Of a stretch of 64,000 nt of DNA, positions 35,107 through 43,928 are shown piece by piece (position 1 is the stretch's first letter; each line of letters starts with the position of its first letter). Position numbers and translations under genes: made by a program. Below the pieces are notes generated by a model, which was given only the letters and a program-made list of their open reading frames with translations, was not told the DNA's origin and made no database searches. Source of the DNA: Maricaulis sp048268525. Lineage in GTDB: Bacteria > Pseudomonadota > Alphaproteobacteria > Caulobacterales > Maricaulaceae. The DNA lies in the NCBI RefSeq assembly GCF_048268525.1, contig NZ_JBLWVH010000012.1:1-64000 (forward strand). Reading direction: 5' to 3'.

Positions 35107-35853
35107 ATGAAATGGCTGTCCGCCCTCTTCCTGTCCGTCCTCGGATGGGCCTGCCTCCCGGCTGCGCACGCGATTGACGAGCCCGGCACGGAGGACGAGC
35201 GCCCTGTCCTGGTCGAGCTTTTCACGAGCCAAGGATGTGGACTGTGCCCAGAAGCGAACCGCTATCTCGGTGAGCTCGACCAGCGCGACAATGTCTTCGT
35301 ACTCGCCTACGCAGTGTCCTATTGGGACATGTATGGCTGGACCGACACCTATGCCCGTCCGGAATACGTCCAGCGCCAACGCACCTATCTGCCCCGACTG
35401 GACGTTCCCCGGCTCTACACACCCCATTTCGTGGTCGATGGTGTGACCGATGCCCCCGGTTGGGAGCAGGATGCGGTCGCCAATGCCGTCGAGGCCCGCC
35501 TGACCGCGATGCCCGGAAGTCCGGTGATCACTGTGGCAGACGGCCCTTTCGGATCATTTCGCGTCAGCCTCGACGGCGAAGCGCCCGAAGAGGAACTGGA
35601 TGTCTGGCTCGTCGCCTACGCGCCCGGCTGGGCTTCCGTCTCAGTCCTGTCCGGCGAGAATGAGGGCCTAGACATGCTTCACTATAACATGGTGAAGAGT
35701 CTGACTTATTTAGGAAATTGGTCGGGCGGCCCGACCACCTTCACAGGTGAGAGCTTTCGGCGGTATGGCACCGTCGCCATCGTGCAAGGCGCCAATGGCG
35801 GCCCCGTATACGGGTATGCGCGTGTCGCGCCCAGCAATGGTTCTGACCGCTAA
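35107..35853 (+). CDS. Exported DUF1223 thioredoxin-like protein
   Basis: 248 residues with a signal peptide to about residue 22. The family signature VLVELFTSQGCGLCPEANRYL gives a CGLC motif at Cys44-Cys47, followed by YWDMYGWTDTYARPEYVQRQRTYLPRL, the second conserved block of DUF1223. These proteins are periplasmic, thioredoxin-like and of unsettled function. A thiol role next to ccm genes two loci away is possible but not shown. The gene ends four bases inside the convergent regA stop. Confidence 0.92.
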   Translation: MKWLSALFLSVLGWACLPAAHAIDEPGTEDERPVLVELFTSQGCGLCPEANRYLGELDQRDNVFVLAYAVSYWDMYGWTDTYARPEYVQRQRTYLPRLDVPRLYTPHFVVDGVTDAPGWEQDAVANAVEARLTAMPGSPVITVADGPFGSFRVSLDGEAPEEELDVWLVAYAPGWASVSVLSGENEGLDMLHYNMVKSLTYLGNWSGGPTTFTGESFRRYGTVAIVQGANGGPVYGYARVAPSNGSDR

Positions 35854-36401
35854 CGCGGTGCGCGCTTGGCGAGAATGCGTTGCAAGGTGCGACGGTGCAT
35901 GTTCAGGCGGCGGGCTGTTTCGGAGACATTGTGATCACACAGCTCAAACACACGCTGAATGTGCTCCCAGCGCACCCGATCAGCTGACATCGGATTCTCC
36001 GGCGGTTCCGGCTTGTCTTCCGGATGGGCCAGGAGAGCTTTGATGATGTCATCGGCGTCAGCCGGCTTGGACAGATAGTCGACGGCGCCCGCCTTCACGG
36101 CCGCAACCGCGGTGGCGATATTGCCATACCCTGTAAGCATCACAACGCGGCAATCCGCTCGCGAAGCATGCAGTGCCTTCACGACATCCAGGCCGTCACC
36201 ATCCTGCAGGCGCAGGTCCAGCACCGCGAAAGCCGGCGGATTGGATCGCGCCACTTCCTTGGCTTCATCAACGCTTGCCACGGCAGACACAATGAAGCCG
36301 CGACCGGTCATGGCCCGGCCGAGCCGGGTGCGGAAAGGCGCGTCATCGTCCAGGATGAGAAGAGACTTGTCGTCGGGAAGTTCGTATTCGATCTCGCTCA
36401 C
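35850..36401 (-). CDS. regA: Redox response regulator RegA/ActR
   Basis: 183 residues, starting at GTG 36401. The receiver domain has acids in LILDDDAPF, phospho-acceptor Asp62 in FAVLDLRL, the conserved Thr/Lys in VVMLTGYG and YLSKPADADDII, and a proline-rich linker (DKPEPPENP). The C-terminal Fis-type helix-turn-helix HNVSETARRLNMHRRTLQRIL is near-identical in style to all RegA/ActR/PrrA proteins. RegA controls respiration, cytochrome oxidase, photosynthesis or nitrogen genes by redox state. It lies 37 bases downstream of regB on the same strand. Confidence 0.95.
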   Translation of the reverse strand: MSEIEYELPDDKSLLILDDDAPFRTRLGRAMTGRGFIVSAVASVDEAKEVARSNPPAFAVLDLRLQDGDGLDVVKALHASRADCRVVMLTGYGNIATAVAAVKAGAVDYLSKPADADDIIKALLAHPEDKPEPPENPMSADRVRWEHIQRVFELCDHNVSETARRLNMHRRTLQRILAKRAPR

Positions 36402-36438
36402 GCGTCGGTCCTCGCAAAATCCGATGGTGATTCACTGT

Positions 36439-37764
36439 CTAGCCCACCGCGTGCTGCGCCTCCACCCGTTTACGCGGCCAGCGGATCGAGACGATGGCGC
36501 CGCCCGGTGCGGGCGCATTGTCGAAACGCACCACACCGCCGCTCTTCTCGATCATTGTCTTGGCGATGAAGACCCCGAGACCAAGCCCCCCCTGGCCGGG
36601 AGTTCCTGACCGGGTCGTGACATAGGGTTCGCCAATTTTTGACAGGATGTCGGACGAAAAACCCGGTCCGTCATCCATAACCCGCACATAGATGTTGGTC
36701 CGGTCCCACCGGCCTTCGACGACAACGCGGGAGACGGCGAAATCGACCGAGTTTTCAATGAAATTGCCGATCCCGTAGAGGAGTTCCGGGATCCGCCTCA
36801 AGACCGGTGGCTCGTCGTCGGTGCCCGCGCCCAGCTGGACACTCACGACAGGCCCGAGGCCCTGAAGTGGTGCGCTCGCCTCTTCCAGTGCGGCGAGCAG
36901 TTCGATGCGGTCATGGCGGGCATCGGAAGCTTCCTGCACTTCACCGAGGCGCTTCAGGATGTCGCGGCAACGACGGGCCTGGGTGACCAGAAGCTCCGCA
37001 TCTTCTCCAAGCGGCGTGCCCGCCTCGATCTCGCGAAGCATTTCCTTGGCCGTCAACTGGATTGTGGCCAGTGGCGTGCCGAGCTCATGGGCCGCGGCCG
37101 CCGCCAGGGCACCGAGCGCTGACAACCTCTGTTCCCTGGACAATACGCTCTGGGTTGCTGCGAGCGCCGTCGCCATCCGCTTGCCCTCATGGCTGACCCG
37201 CCACGAGTAGACCGCGGTGAAAGCCACAGCGATGAAGATCGCCGCCCACAGGCCAAAGACGTACATGCCGGGAAGATCCAGCGTCTCTCCGTCATACCAG
37301 GGGAGCGGCATGCTCCACACCCACATGGCGCCAGTGCCTGTGAAAGCGATGGCCGCCACACCGCTGGACCACCTTGGCGGCAGGGCGGCAACGGCAATGA
37401 TGATCGGCGCGGCCAGCATCACGACAAAGGGGTTTTGCAACCCACCTGTCAGCATCAGCAAGGCGCACATCTGCAGGACATCATAACCAAGCTGCCCGAA
37501 CGCCTCCCAGTCACGGGCAAATTTCTGTGGCGGAACAGCCAGTGTGAGCCAGGTATTGACCAGGGCACTGAGCAGGATGATGCCCAGGCACAGGCCGACA
37601 GGCAGCTCGAAGCCGGCAAGAAAATGGACCGTCAGGATGGTTATTGTCTGACCACCGACCGCGAGCCAGCGCAGCATGACCAGCGTTCTCAGACGCAACC
37701 TGCCAAAAACGGGCGTCAGATGAGCGTTGGCGCCATACGGGTCCCAATCATTCTCAATCGTCAT
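36439..37764 (-). CDS. regB: Redox sensor histidine kinase RegB/ActS
   Basis: 441 residues. Six N-terminal membrane helices include the ubiquinone-binding heptad GGLQNPF at 107-113. The H box is AAAAHELGTPLATIQL with His226, and the redox-active cysteine of RegB is conserved as Cys266 in QARRCRDIL. The ATPase part has NFIENSVDFA (N box), DDGPGFSSDI (G1) and GQGGLGLGVFIAKTMIEKSGG (G2). All residues known to let RegB sense quinone redox state are present, so the kinase should be redox responsive. Confidence 0.96.
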   Translation of the reverse strand: MTIENDWDPYGANAHLTPVFGRLRLRTLVMLRWLAVGGQTITILTVHFLAGFELPVGLCLGIILLSALVNTWLTLAVPPQKFARDWEAFGQLGYDVLQMCALLMLTGGLQNPFVVMLAAPIIIAVAALPPRWSSGVAAIAFTGTGAMWVWSMPLPWYDGETLDLPGMYVFGLWAAIFIAVAFTAVYSWRVSHEGKRMATALAATQSVLSREQRLSALGALAAAAAHELGTPLATIQLTAKEMLREIEAGTPLGEDAELLVTQARRCRDILKRLGEVQEASDARHDRIELLAALEEASAPLQGLGPVVSVQLGAGTDDEPPVLRRIPELLYGIGNFIENSVDFAVSRVVVEGRWDRTNIYVRVMDDGPGFSSDILSKIGEPYVTTRSGTPGQGGLGLGVFIAKTMIEKSGGVVRFDNAPAPGGAIVSIRWPRKRVEAQHAVG

Positions 37765-37912
37765 GGCAAACCTCCCGCAAGCGTGACCGCGTGCCGCGAT
37801 GGACAGGCGACAGGCTTGGCCCTACCTTCGCAGCCGCAGCAAACCCATGTGTTTGGACTAACATGCTTCGTCCGCGCGCGGATAGATCGCGCCGGAGTTC
37901 CCAGGAGTGACA

Positions 37913-38545
37913 ATGCCGCGCCCATTGCTCTGGCTTCTCATCGCCGCACCAACCGTGCTGCTGATCGCCTTTTTCTCGCAGTTCCTGATGAATGACGACT
38001 CGCAACAGGTGCGACGTGGAGCTGTCCGCACGAGTGGCGAAGCACAGATTGGCGGGCCGTTTGAACTGGTTGACCAGACCGGCGCCACCGTCACCCAAGA
38101 GACCTATTCGGGCAAGCTCATGCTGATCTATTTCGGCTATACTTATTGCCCCGATGCCTGCCCGTTCTCGCTGCAGATCATGGCCGCCGCAATGGACCGG
38201 CTGACCGCCAGTGAACGCGCCCGCATCCAGCCGATCCTGATCAGTTTCGACCCCGAGCGCGACACCGTCGAGCAAATGGCCCGCTATGTCAGCTCCCCTG
38301 CCTTTCCGGAGGGCCTTGTCGGCCTGACCGGCACGGAAGAACAGATTTCAGCCGCCGCCCGGGCGTACCGCGTCGTCTATCAACGCGCCGAGGACGCTGG
38401 CAGCGGCGATTATCTGATGGACCATTCCTCCTTCATCTACCTGATGGATGCGGACGGCGTATTCGTGGACGTCTTCCCGCCGGGGGTTGATCCGGTAGAT
38501 GTCGCGGCCCGCCTGCAAGACTTCCTTGAGGAAAACCCCGGATAG
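37913..38545 (+). CDS. SCO1/SenC family copper protein
   Basis: 210 residues from the ATG at 37913, which has AGGAG six bases upstream. An N-terminal membrane anchor (about 5-25) precedes a thioredoxin fold. YTYCPDACPFSLQIM holds the copper-binding CxxxC (Cys79, Cys83), and the third ligand histidine is in MDHSSFIYLMD. SCO proteins deliver copper to or reduce the CuA site of cytochrome c oxidase. It is divergent from regB, mirroring the regB-senC-regA cluster of Rhodobacter, so RegA control is likely by analogy. Confidence 0.93.
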   Translation: MPRPLLWLLIAAPTVLLIAFFSQFLMNDDSQQVRRGAVRTSGEAQIGGPFELVDQTGATVTQETYSGKLMLIYFGYTYCPDACPFSLQIMAAAMDRLTASERARIQPILISFDPERDTVEQMARYVSSPAFPEGLVGLTGTEEQISAAARAYRVVYQRAEDAGSGDYLMDHSSFIYLMDADGVFVDVFPPGVDPVDVAARLQDFLEENPG

Positions 38546-38591
38546 TCATCCGGAACAGCGGTTGCGTCTGGCGCCATCGCGAGGAGAGCAC

Positions 38592-39854
38592 ATGCTTTAC
38601 AGCGTTTATGAGTTCAACCGGATGGCGATGACTCCATGGCGAGCCGCTGCCAACGCCACGCGCCAGATGATGCGCTCGCCGATGAATCCGATGGGAGACA
38701 CCATGGCCGGCCGCACGATGGCGGCGGCTGCAGAATTGTTCGAGTCCGTCACCCGGCGTTACGCCAAACCGGAGTGGATGATTGACCAGATCGAGATCAA
38801 TGGCGCGCAGGTCGGCGTCAGCGAACAGACCATCTGGACCAAACCCTGGTGCTCGCTTCTCCATTTCGAGCGCGACCAGGACGCGCTGATCGCAGCACGC
38901 GGCGAAACTTCTGACAGGAAAGTCCTGTTTGTCGCGCCTATGTCCGGTCACTACGCGACGCTGCTGCGCGGCACTGTCGAGGCGTTTCTGCCGGACAGTG
39001 AAGTCTATATCACCGACTGGCATGACGCGCGCTCGGTGCCCGTCACCGAAGGCCGGTTCAATCTCGACGACTTCACGAGCTATATCCGCGAGATGATCAC
39101 CCTTCTCGGGCCCGATCTGCATGTGGTGGCCGTATGTCAGCCCGGCCCGCCAACCCTCGCTGCGATTGCAATGATGGCCGAGGATGACGACCCGAACAGA
39201 CCGGCCTCGATGACGTTCATGGGATCTCCGATCGACACCCGGCTGTCGCCGACTGTTCCCAACAAGCTGGCCGAAGAAAAGCCGTTCGACTGGTTTGCCA
39301 GCAATCTGATCCATACGGTCCCGGCTCCAAATCCGGGTGCTTTCCGCCGCGTCTACCCGGGCTTCCTTCAATTGGCCGGTTTCATGAACATGAATCTGGA
39401 CCGGCATGTCGATGCGCACTGGAATTTCTATACCCATCTGGTCGACGGCGATGGCGACAGTGCCGAGAAGCACCGAACCTTCTACGATGAATATCTCGCC
39501 GTCATGGATCTGTCCGAAGAGTTTTACCTGCAAACGATCACCGACGTGTTCCAGGAGCACAAGCTGGCACGCGGGCAACAGACTCATGGTGACCGGATTG
39601 TCGACCCGTCAGCCATCAAGGACATCGCCCTTCTGACCGTCGAGGGTGAGAATGACGACATTTCAGGGATTGGTCAGACCCAGGCCGCCCACACCCTGTG
39701 TGGCAATCTGCCCGAAGCGCTCCAACAGGACTGGGTCCAGCCCTCGGTCGGCCATTACGGCGTCTTCAACGGACGCCGTTTCCGCGAGGAGATCGCGCCC
39801 CGGATGAAAACGTTCATGGATGAGACCGGCAAGGCAGCACTCGAAATCCGCTAG
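38592..39854 (+). CDS. phaZ: Intracellular poly(3-hydroxybutyrate) depolymerase
   Basis: 420 residues from the ATG preceded by GAGGAGAG. The opening MLYSVYEFNRMAMTPWRAAA is typical. The nucleophile is a cysteine at about residue 182 in VVAVCQPGPP, equivalent to the Cys of the intracellular PhaZ type that degrades native amorphous granules, not the serine lipase box of extracellular enzymes. The C-terminal VEGENDDISGIGQT and QPSVGHYGVFNGRRF supply the Asp and His. It mobilises stored polyhydroxybutyrate. The presence of PHA synthase elsewhere is therefore expected, though not visible here. The gene ends before a shared terminator. Confidence 0.95.
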   Translation: MLYSVYEFNRMAMTPWRAAANATRQMMRSPMNPMGDTMAGRTMAAAAELFESVTRRYAKPEWMIDQIEINGAQVGVSEQTIWTKPWCSLLHFERDQDALIAARGETSDRKVLFVAPMSGHYATLLRGTVEAFLPDSEVYITDWHDARSVPVTEGRFNLDDFTSYIREMITLLGPDLHVVAVCQPGPPTLAAIAMMAEDDDPNRPASMTFMGSPIDTRLSPTVPNKLAEEKPFDWFASNLIHTVPAPNPGAFRRVYPGFLQLAGFMNMNLDRHVDAHWNFYTHLVDGDGDSAEKHRTFYDEYLAVMDLSEEFYLQTITDVFQEHKLARGQQTHGDRIVDPSAIKDIALLTVEGENDDISGIGQTQAAHTLCGNLPEALQQDWVQPSVGHYGVFNGRRFREEIAPRMKTFMDETGKAALEIR

Positions 39855-39879
39855 CTTCCCTTACCCACCCTGACAACAA

Positions 39880-39912
39880 AAAAGGCGCCGCCCGGGATGG
39901 GCGGCGCCTTTC
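39880..39912. terminator. Bidirectional rho-independent terminator
   Basis: AAAGGCGCCGCCC and its complement around a five-base GGGAT loop, with A and T tracts outside, between convergent phaZ and the unknown secreted protein gene. Confidence 0.9.
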
Positions 39913-39932
39913 TGTTTGTGCTGCGCGCCGGA

Positions 39933-41501
39933 TCAGGGCGCTTCGGAAGTGATGGTCAATCCGAGTGAGTTGTAGTCGAACGCACCAGCTTCGATATCGA
40001 CCAGCATGTCACCAATGCTCAGTGGTGCAGGCGGGGTCATGTCGACCGTCAGGCTGCCACCCTGGTTGATGAAGTTGGTCAGGGCTGTCGACAGTTGAGC
40101 CAGAACAGGGCGAGGAACTTCCGGCGGGGCTGCCATCAAGCTCATACCGAGCATCGCGCCGGCCTGGACACGCAGCTCTTCCTTGCTCACGCCCTGGGTC
40201 GCAGCCCCGGCTTCCAGTGCCCGGTCGAGGATCGACAGGTCAACCAGTCGCATCGAGATATTGTTGATGAGCAACGGAGCCATCATCTGCGCCATCGCGT
40301 CCAGCTGCGCATCCTCATCGGATTCGTCGAGGGCTCCCAGCGTTGCCATAGTATCCGGCAAGCTCTCCAAGTATGCATCATAGCCGGAGACATCCTGGCC
40401 CATTTCGATGCGCAGGCCGTCCGTCAACTCGATATAATTGTCGCCGGTCGTGTAAGCGCGGCCGGTGTCCTCGTCATAAATCGAGTTCGCCGCCATGCGC
40501 AGTTCGAGCTGCTCATAGCCGAGCATGCCAAGACCCATCGCCAGCTGTGCGCCAGCCGGCTTCGACGGATCGGGAATCAACATCGCCGATCCAAGCTCCG
40601 CCGTGCTGGTGATGCGCGAACCATAACGCTCCATCGCCGCCGTGAAGTGGTCCATCGAGAAGTGAACACCCGACGCTTCGACAAGAATGTCCCGAATGGC
40701 AAAACTGTCATAGACGTCAAGCGGCGACAGGAATGCACTCTGGTAATAGGCCTGCGCGATGGAACTGTCATCGGCTCCGGCCGCGGCGGCGTCCATCATG
40801 TCGGCATAGGCCTCTGTCTGGAAACCAACCAGAGAAACCTCGCCCATGTTCACCGTAATTTCGTCGCCACTTTCATCGACGCCGGAGAACCCGAAGCCCA
40901 GCATGGCCATGCGGCCAAGTTCGACGCGGGTGTAGTTCTCGATCACCAGGCGGGCTAGGCCGAATTCGAACGGGCCCGATTCATCGGCGCCGGCTCCTGT
41001 CAGCCCATCGATGCTGAAGCCCTCGAACTCATAGGTATTCCACGCCGGCTCATAGTCTTCATCGGTCTCACCGGCGACAGCCCGGCCAAAGTCTGTTGTC
41101 AGCGCGTCATTGGGGCCCTCCAGACTGATCCGGTCCAGGCGCACGACGGTCCCGTCCTCGTCATCGGTTCCTGAAATGCCTTCCAGAGCCAAGGCGTCAA
41201 ACAGGACTTCACCATTGGAATCGAGGCGAAGCGACTCGAAGACCATGCGGTCAGCATGAACTTCATCGCTTGAGTCGAGATCATCGTCGTTGAAGTCGGA
41301 GAACGTCACATCATTGAGCGTGTAGCGGCCATTGCGGTAGTCGGCGCTCTCGAAACTGATGGACTCATGTGAGCCATCGAGGCCCATCCGGGCCATGGCG
41401 GCTTCCGCTGCGGCACGGCTTTGCGCCTCCACGCTGCCAGCCGGCAACATGTAGACAGCGACACTCGCAGCAGCTGCGGCGGTAAGCAGATTGTATCTCA
41501 T
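39933..41501 (-). CDS. Large acidic exported protein of unknown function
   Basis: 522 residues from the ATG at 41501, preceded by AAAGGGGG. Upstream in-frame codons are rejected as low-quality arginine/serine-rich sequence. A signal peptide covers about 1-26 (GSVEAQS). The mature protein is strongly acidic and begins AAAEAAMARMGLDGS. It contains many short beta-like units of the form FxxLxLxGIxG, LDRISLEG, FEGFSIDGLTG, MGEVSLVGF, followed by helical blocks and a C-terminal NFINQGGSLTVDMTPPAPLSI. The strand pattern is faintly like AsmA/DUF945-type lipid-groove proteins, but I do not recognise a family. It is monocistronic. No cysteine is evident in the mature part, which suits a periplasmic or surface location. 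Confidence 0.8.
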   Translation of the reverse strand: MRYNLLTAAAAASVAVYMLPAGSVEAQSRAAAEAAMARMGLDGSHESISFESADYRNGRYTLNDVTFSDFNDDDLDSSDEVHADRMVFESLRLDSNGEVLFDALALEGISGTDDEDGTVVRLDRISLEGPNDALTTDFGRAVAGETDEDYEPAWNTYEFEGFSIDGLTGAGADESGPFEFGLARLVIENYTRVELGRMAMLGFGFSGVDESGDEITVNMGEVSLVGFQTEAYADMMDAAAAGADDSSIAQAYYQSAFLSPLDVYDSFAIRDILVEASGVHFSMDHFTAAMERYGSRITSTAELGSAMLIPDPSKPAGAQLAMGLGMLGYEQLELRMAANSIYDEDTGRAYTTGDNYIELTDGLRIEMGQDVSGYDAYLESLPDTMATLGALDESDEDAQLDAMAQMMAPLLINNISMRLVDLSILDRALEAGAATQGVSKEELRVQAGAMLGMSLMAAPPEVPRPVLAQLSTALTNFINQGGSLTVDMTPPAPLSIGDMLVDIEAGAFDYNSLGLTITSEAP

Positions 41502-41607
41502 TATGACCCCCTTTTGGATCGGTGTTTTCAATTCCCTCAACGGAGAGTTTAACACCGCAATTGCGACACGTCGCTGAAACCTGCCGCTGTTTTGGGGGGA
41601 TTCCGTG

Positions 41608-43617
41608 TCAGTCGCGTCCCCCCAGACCCGACAGGAACGCGCCGATCGGGTCCTCTGGCTCGCTTTCCGGTTCCGGTGCGACGGGGATTGAAGTGGTCGC
41701 GCCGTCGGATCCGTCGCGGGGGAGTTGCGCGATCCGGGCTGCGACCGGGTCGACCCTAGCCTGAAGTCCGCTTCGGGGCGCAGTGGACAGATAGGCCTGG
41801 AACACCCGGGCCGGTGGTCCGCCACCGGTCGCCCGATCAGTTGGCGAGTTATCGTCGTTTCCGGTCCAGACAACGGTCACCAATTGTCCATCGAACCCGG
41901 CGAACCAGGCATCTCGAAAATCGTTCGTGGTGCCGGTCTTGCCTCCGACTGTCAGGCCGGAGACCGCCGCGCGGCGCCCTGTGCCCTGCCGCACATTGCT
42001 GACCAACAGCTCGCGCATCCGTGCGCCGGTCCGTGCGTCCAGCACAAGATCCGCTTGGCCGGCAGGCGCCGCGAACACCAGCTCGCCCGAGGACGTTTCA
42101 ATCCGATCGATGCCGTAGGCTTGAGCCCGGACACCACCATTGGCGAACGGCGTATAAGCCGAGGCAAGCTCGATGGGCGTGACCTCAAACACCCCCAAGG
42201 CCAATGACCGGTCAACACGCATCGGGCTTTCGATCCCCAGTCGGCGCGCCAGGCGGGCAACATGGCCACGACCGGTCTCTTCGGCGATCTGTACGGCGAT
42301 AGAGTTGGAAGACCGGGTGAAGCCCTCACGCAGGCTCATTTCCCCGCGATATTCGTCATTATAGTTCTGCGGCGCCCAGTCCCCGATACGTACTGGCGCG
42401 TCATTGCGTCGGTCGTCCGGAGACAGGCCGGCTTCAAATGCCGAGGCATAGACGAAGGGCTTGAACGCCGAGCCAGGTTGGCGCTGAGCCAGAACCGCAC
42501 GATTGAACTGCGAGCGCGAGTAGGACCGTCCACCAACCATGGCCCGTACCGCGCCGTCATACGCAAGCGACACGAGAGCCCCTTCACCGGCCCCGGAGGC
42601 AAGTTCGGGATTATCGAGAATTTGGCTGATGGCAGCTTCCGCGGCGCGCTGGGCGTCGACATCAAGGGTCGTGTGAACCACGAGGTCGCCGTGATCCAGA
42701 CCGGCGATCCCGCGAACCTGTTCGGCGGCCCAATCGATGAAATACTGCGCGCCCTGGCTGGAAGCACCGCGCGACACGCGAATTGGTGTACGGGCGGCCT
42801 CGATCCGCTCGGCCTCGGTAATTCGGCCGGTTTGCGCCATCAGGTCCAGAACCACCGTCGCTCGGGCTGCGGCACGCTGGGCATCATTGACCGGACTATA
42901 GCGGGACGGGGCCTTCAGCAATCCGGCCAGCAGCGCCGCCTCTCCCAGTCCCAGATCGCTCGCCGACCGTGAGAAATACCGCAACGATGCCGCTTCAACC
43001 CCGTAGGCACCTCCACCAAAATAGACCCGGTTTAGATAGAGTTCGAGGATCTCATCCTTGCTGAACCGGCTCTCCAGCCAGAAGGCCAGCATCATCTCCT
43101 GCACTTTTCGGCGCAAGGTTCGCTCCGGTGACAGGAACAGGTTCTTGGCGAGCTGCTGGGTCAGCGTGGACCCGCCCTGGACCACCCGGCCGGCGCGCAG
43201 ATTGGCCACCATGGCACGCCCGAGACCGATCACGTCGATACCCGGATGACTGTAGAATCGTCGATCCTCGACTGCGAGCACAGCATCAACCAGATAGGAC
43301 GGCAGATTGTCGATTGTGACCTCATGGCCATGCGCTGAACCCCGGCGGGCGATCAGGGCGCCATCCTGGTCCAGGAAGGTGATTGTCGCGGTGCGCTCGA
43401 TCGCCTGGAGCCCGCTGGTATCAGGCAGGTCGCGGGCGATCGACACAAGCCAACCGGCAACGACCAGAGAGCCAATGATGAACAGGCAAGCAAGCGTCCG
43501 AAACCAGGGGAAGCCGCTGGCAGCCGGCTTGCGCCGCTTGGCTCGCCGCCCTCGGTGCGACGGTGCCGCCGAACGGGCGCGCTGCGCCGCCTGTGATTTT
43601 TCGGGCCGGCGGGCCAT
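41608..43617 (-). CDS. Class A penicillin-binding protein (PBP1 type)
   Basis: 669 residues from the ATG at 43617, which has AAGGATCG upstream. A basic cytoplasmic head (RRGRRAKRRKP) and one membrane helix precede the GT51 transglycosylase domain, with AVLAVEDRRFYSHPG and GGSTLTQQLAKNLFL. The transpeptidase domain holds SAFK in RQPGSAFKPFVYA, SSN in TRSSNSIAVQ and KTG in VGGKTGTTNDFRD. It polymerises and crosslinks peptidoglycan in the periplasm. There is no OB insertion, and the C-terminus is a short acidic tail (PEPESEPEDPIG). It resembles the PBP1C/1A-like group of alphaproteobacteria, and I do not choose a letter. Confidence 0.95.
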   Translation of the reverse strand: MARRPEKSQAAQRARSAAPSHRGRRAKRRKPAASGFPWFRTLACLFIIGSLVVAGWLVSIARDLPDTSGLQAIERTATITFLDQDGALIARRGSAHGHEVTIDNLPSYLVDAVLAVEDRRFYSHPGIDVIGLGRAMVANLRAGRVVQGGSTLTQQLAKNLFLSPERTLRRKVQEMMLAFWLESRFSKDEILELYLNRVYFGGGAYGVEAASLRYFSRSASDLGLGEAALLAGLLKAPSRYSPVNDAQRAAARATVVLDLMAQTGRITEAERIEAARTPIRVSRGASSQGAQYFIDWAAEQVRGIAGLDHGDLVVHTTLDVDAQRAAEAAISQILDNPELASGAGEGALVSLAYDGAVRAMVGGRSYSRSQFNRAVLAQRQPGSAFKPFVYASAFEAGLSPDDRRNDAPVRIGDWAPQNYNDEYRGEMSLREGFTRSSNSIAVQIAEETGRGHVARLARRLGIESPMRVDRSLALGVFEVTPIELASAYTPFANGGVRAQAYGIDRIETSSGELVFAAPAGQADLVLDARTGARMRELLVSNVRQGTGRRAAVSGLTVGGKTGTTNDFRDAWFAGFDGQLVTVVWTGNDDNSPTDRATGGGPPARVFQAYLSTAPRSGLQARVDPVAARIAQLPRDGSDGATTSIPVAPEPESEPEDPIGAFLSGLGGRD

Positions 43618-43748
43618 GCTCGATCCTTGTCGCAAAATCGGGGAGTCCATCTGCGCCTGGCAGGGTTAATTCCCCATGAAGGCACGCCCCTAAAGGCTTG
43701 CGCTTGGACAAGCCTGACTGCACGATATGGCCGAAGAGGGGCCCCATC

Positions 43749-43928
43749 ATGTCAGTCAAGCGTTCACTTCTTGTCCTTGCCGTGCTTCTGGGCGCGGCCA
43801 GTCTTTCAGGCTGCATCGCGATCTATGAAGGCACCGACTCAGTCTGCCCGCACGGCGACCCCAATGCCGACAACTGGCCCTATTGCGGAGGCGCGCCTCC
43901 CGGCGGTGCGCAGCCCTACGAGGACTGA
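43749..43928 (+). CDS. Small lipoprotein, unknown function
   Basis: 59 residues from the ATG at 43749. The signal MSVKRSLLVLAVLLGAASLSGC ends in a lipobox with Cys22. The mature part is only 38 residues, with two further cysteines (VCPHG and PYCGG) that may pair, and is Gly/Pro-rich at the end. The next-position residue Ile gives no inner-membrane retention signal, so outer membrane location is likely. The 3' end overlaps the antiporter gene by 13 bases tail to tail. It lies 131 bases past the divergent PBP start. Confidence 0.7.
   Translation: MSVKRSLLVLAVLLGAASLSGCIAIYEGTDSVCPHGDPNADNWPYCGGAPPGGAQPYED

Noticed and set aside
43694..43715. Hairpin AGGCTTG ... CAAGCCT upstream of the small lipoprotein gene
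   Set aside because: Short stem with a large loop and no T-run. Could be random and is not placed as a terminator for any gene.
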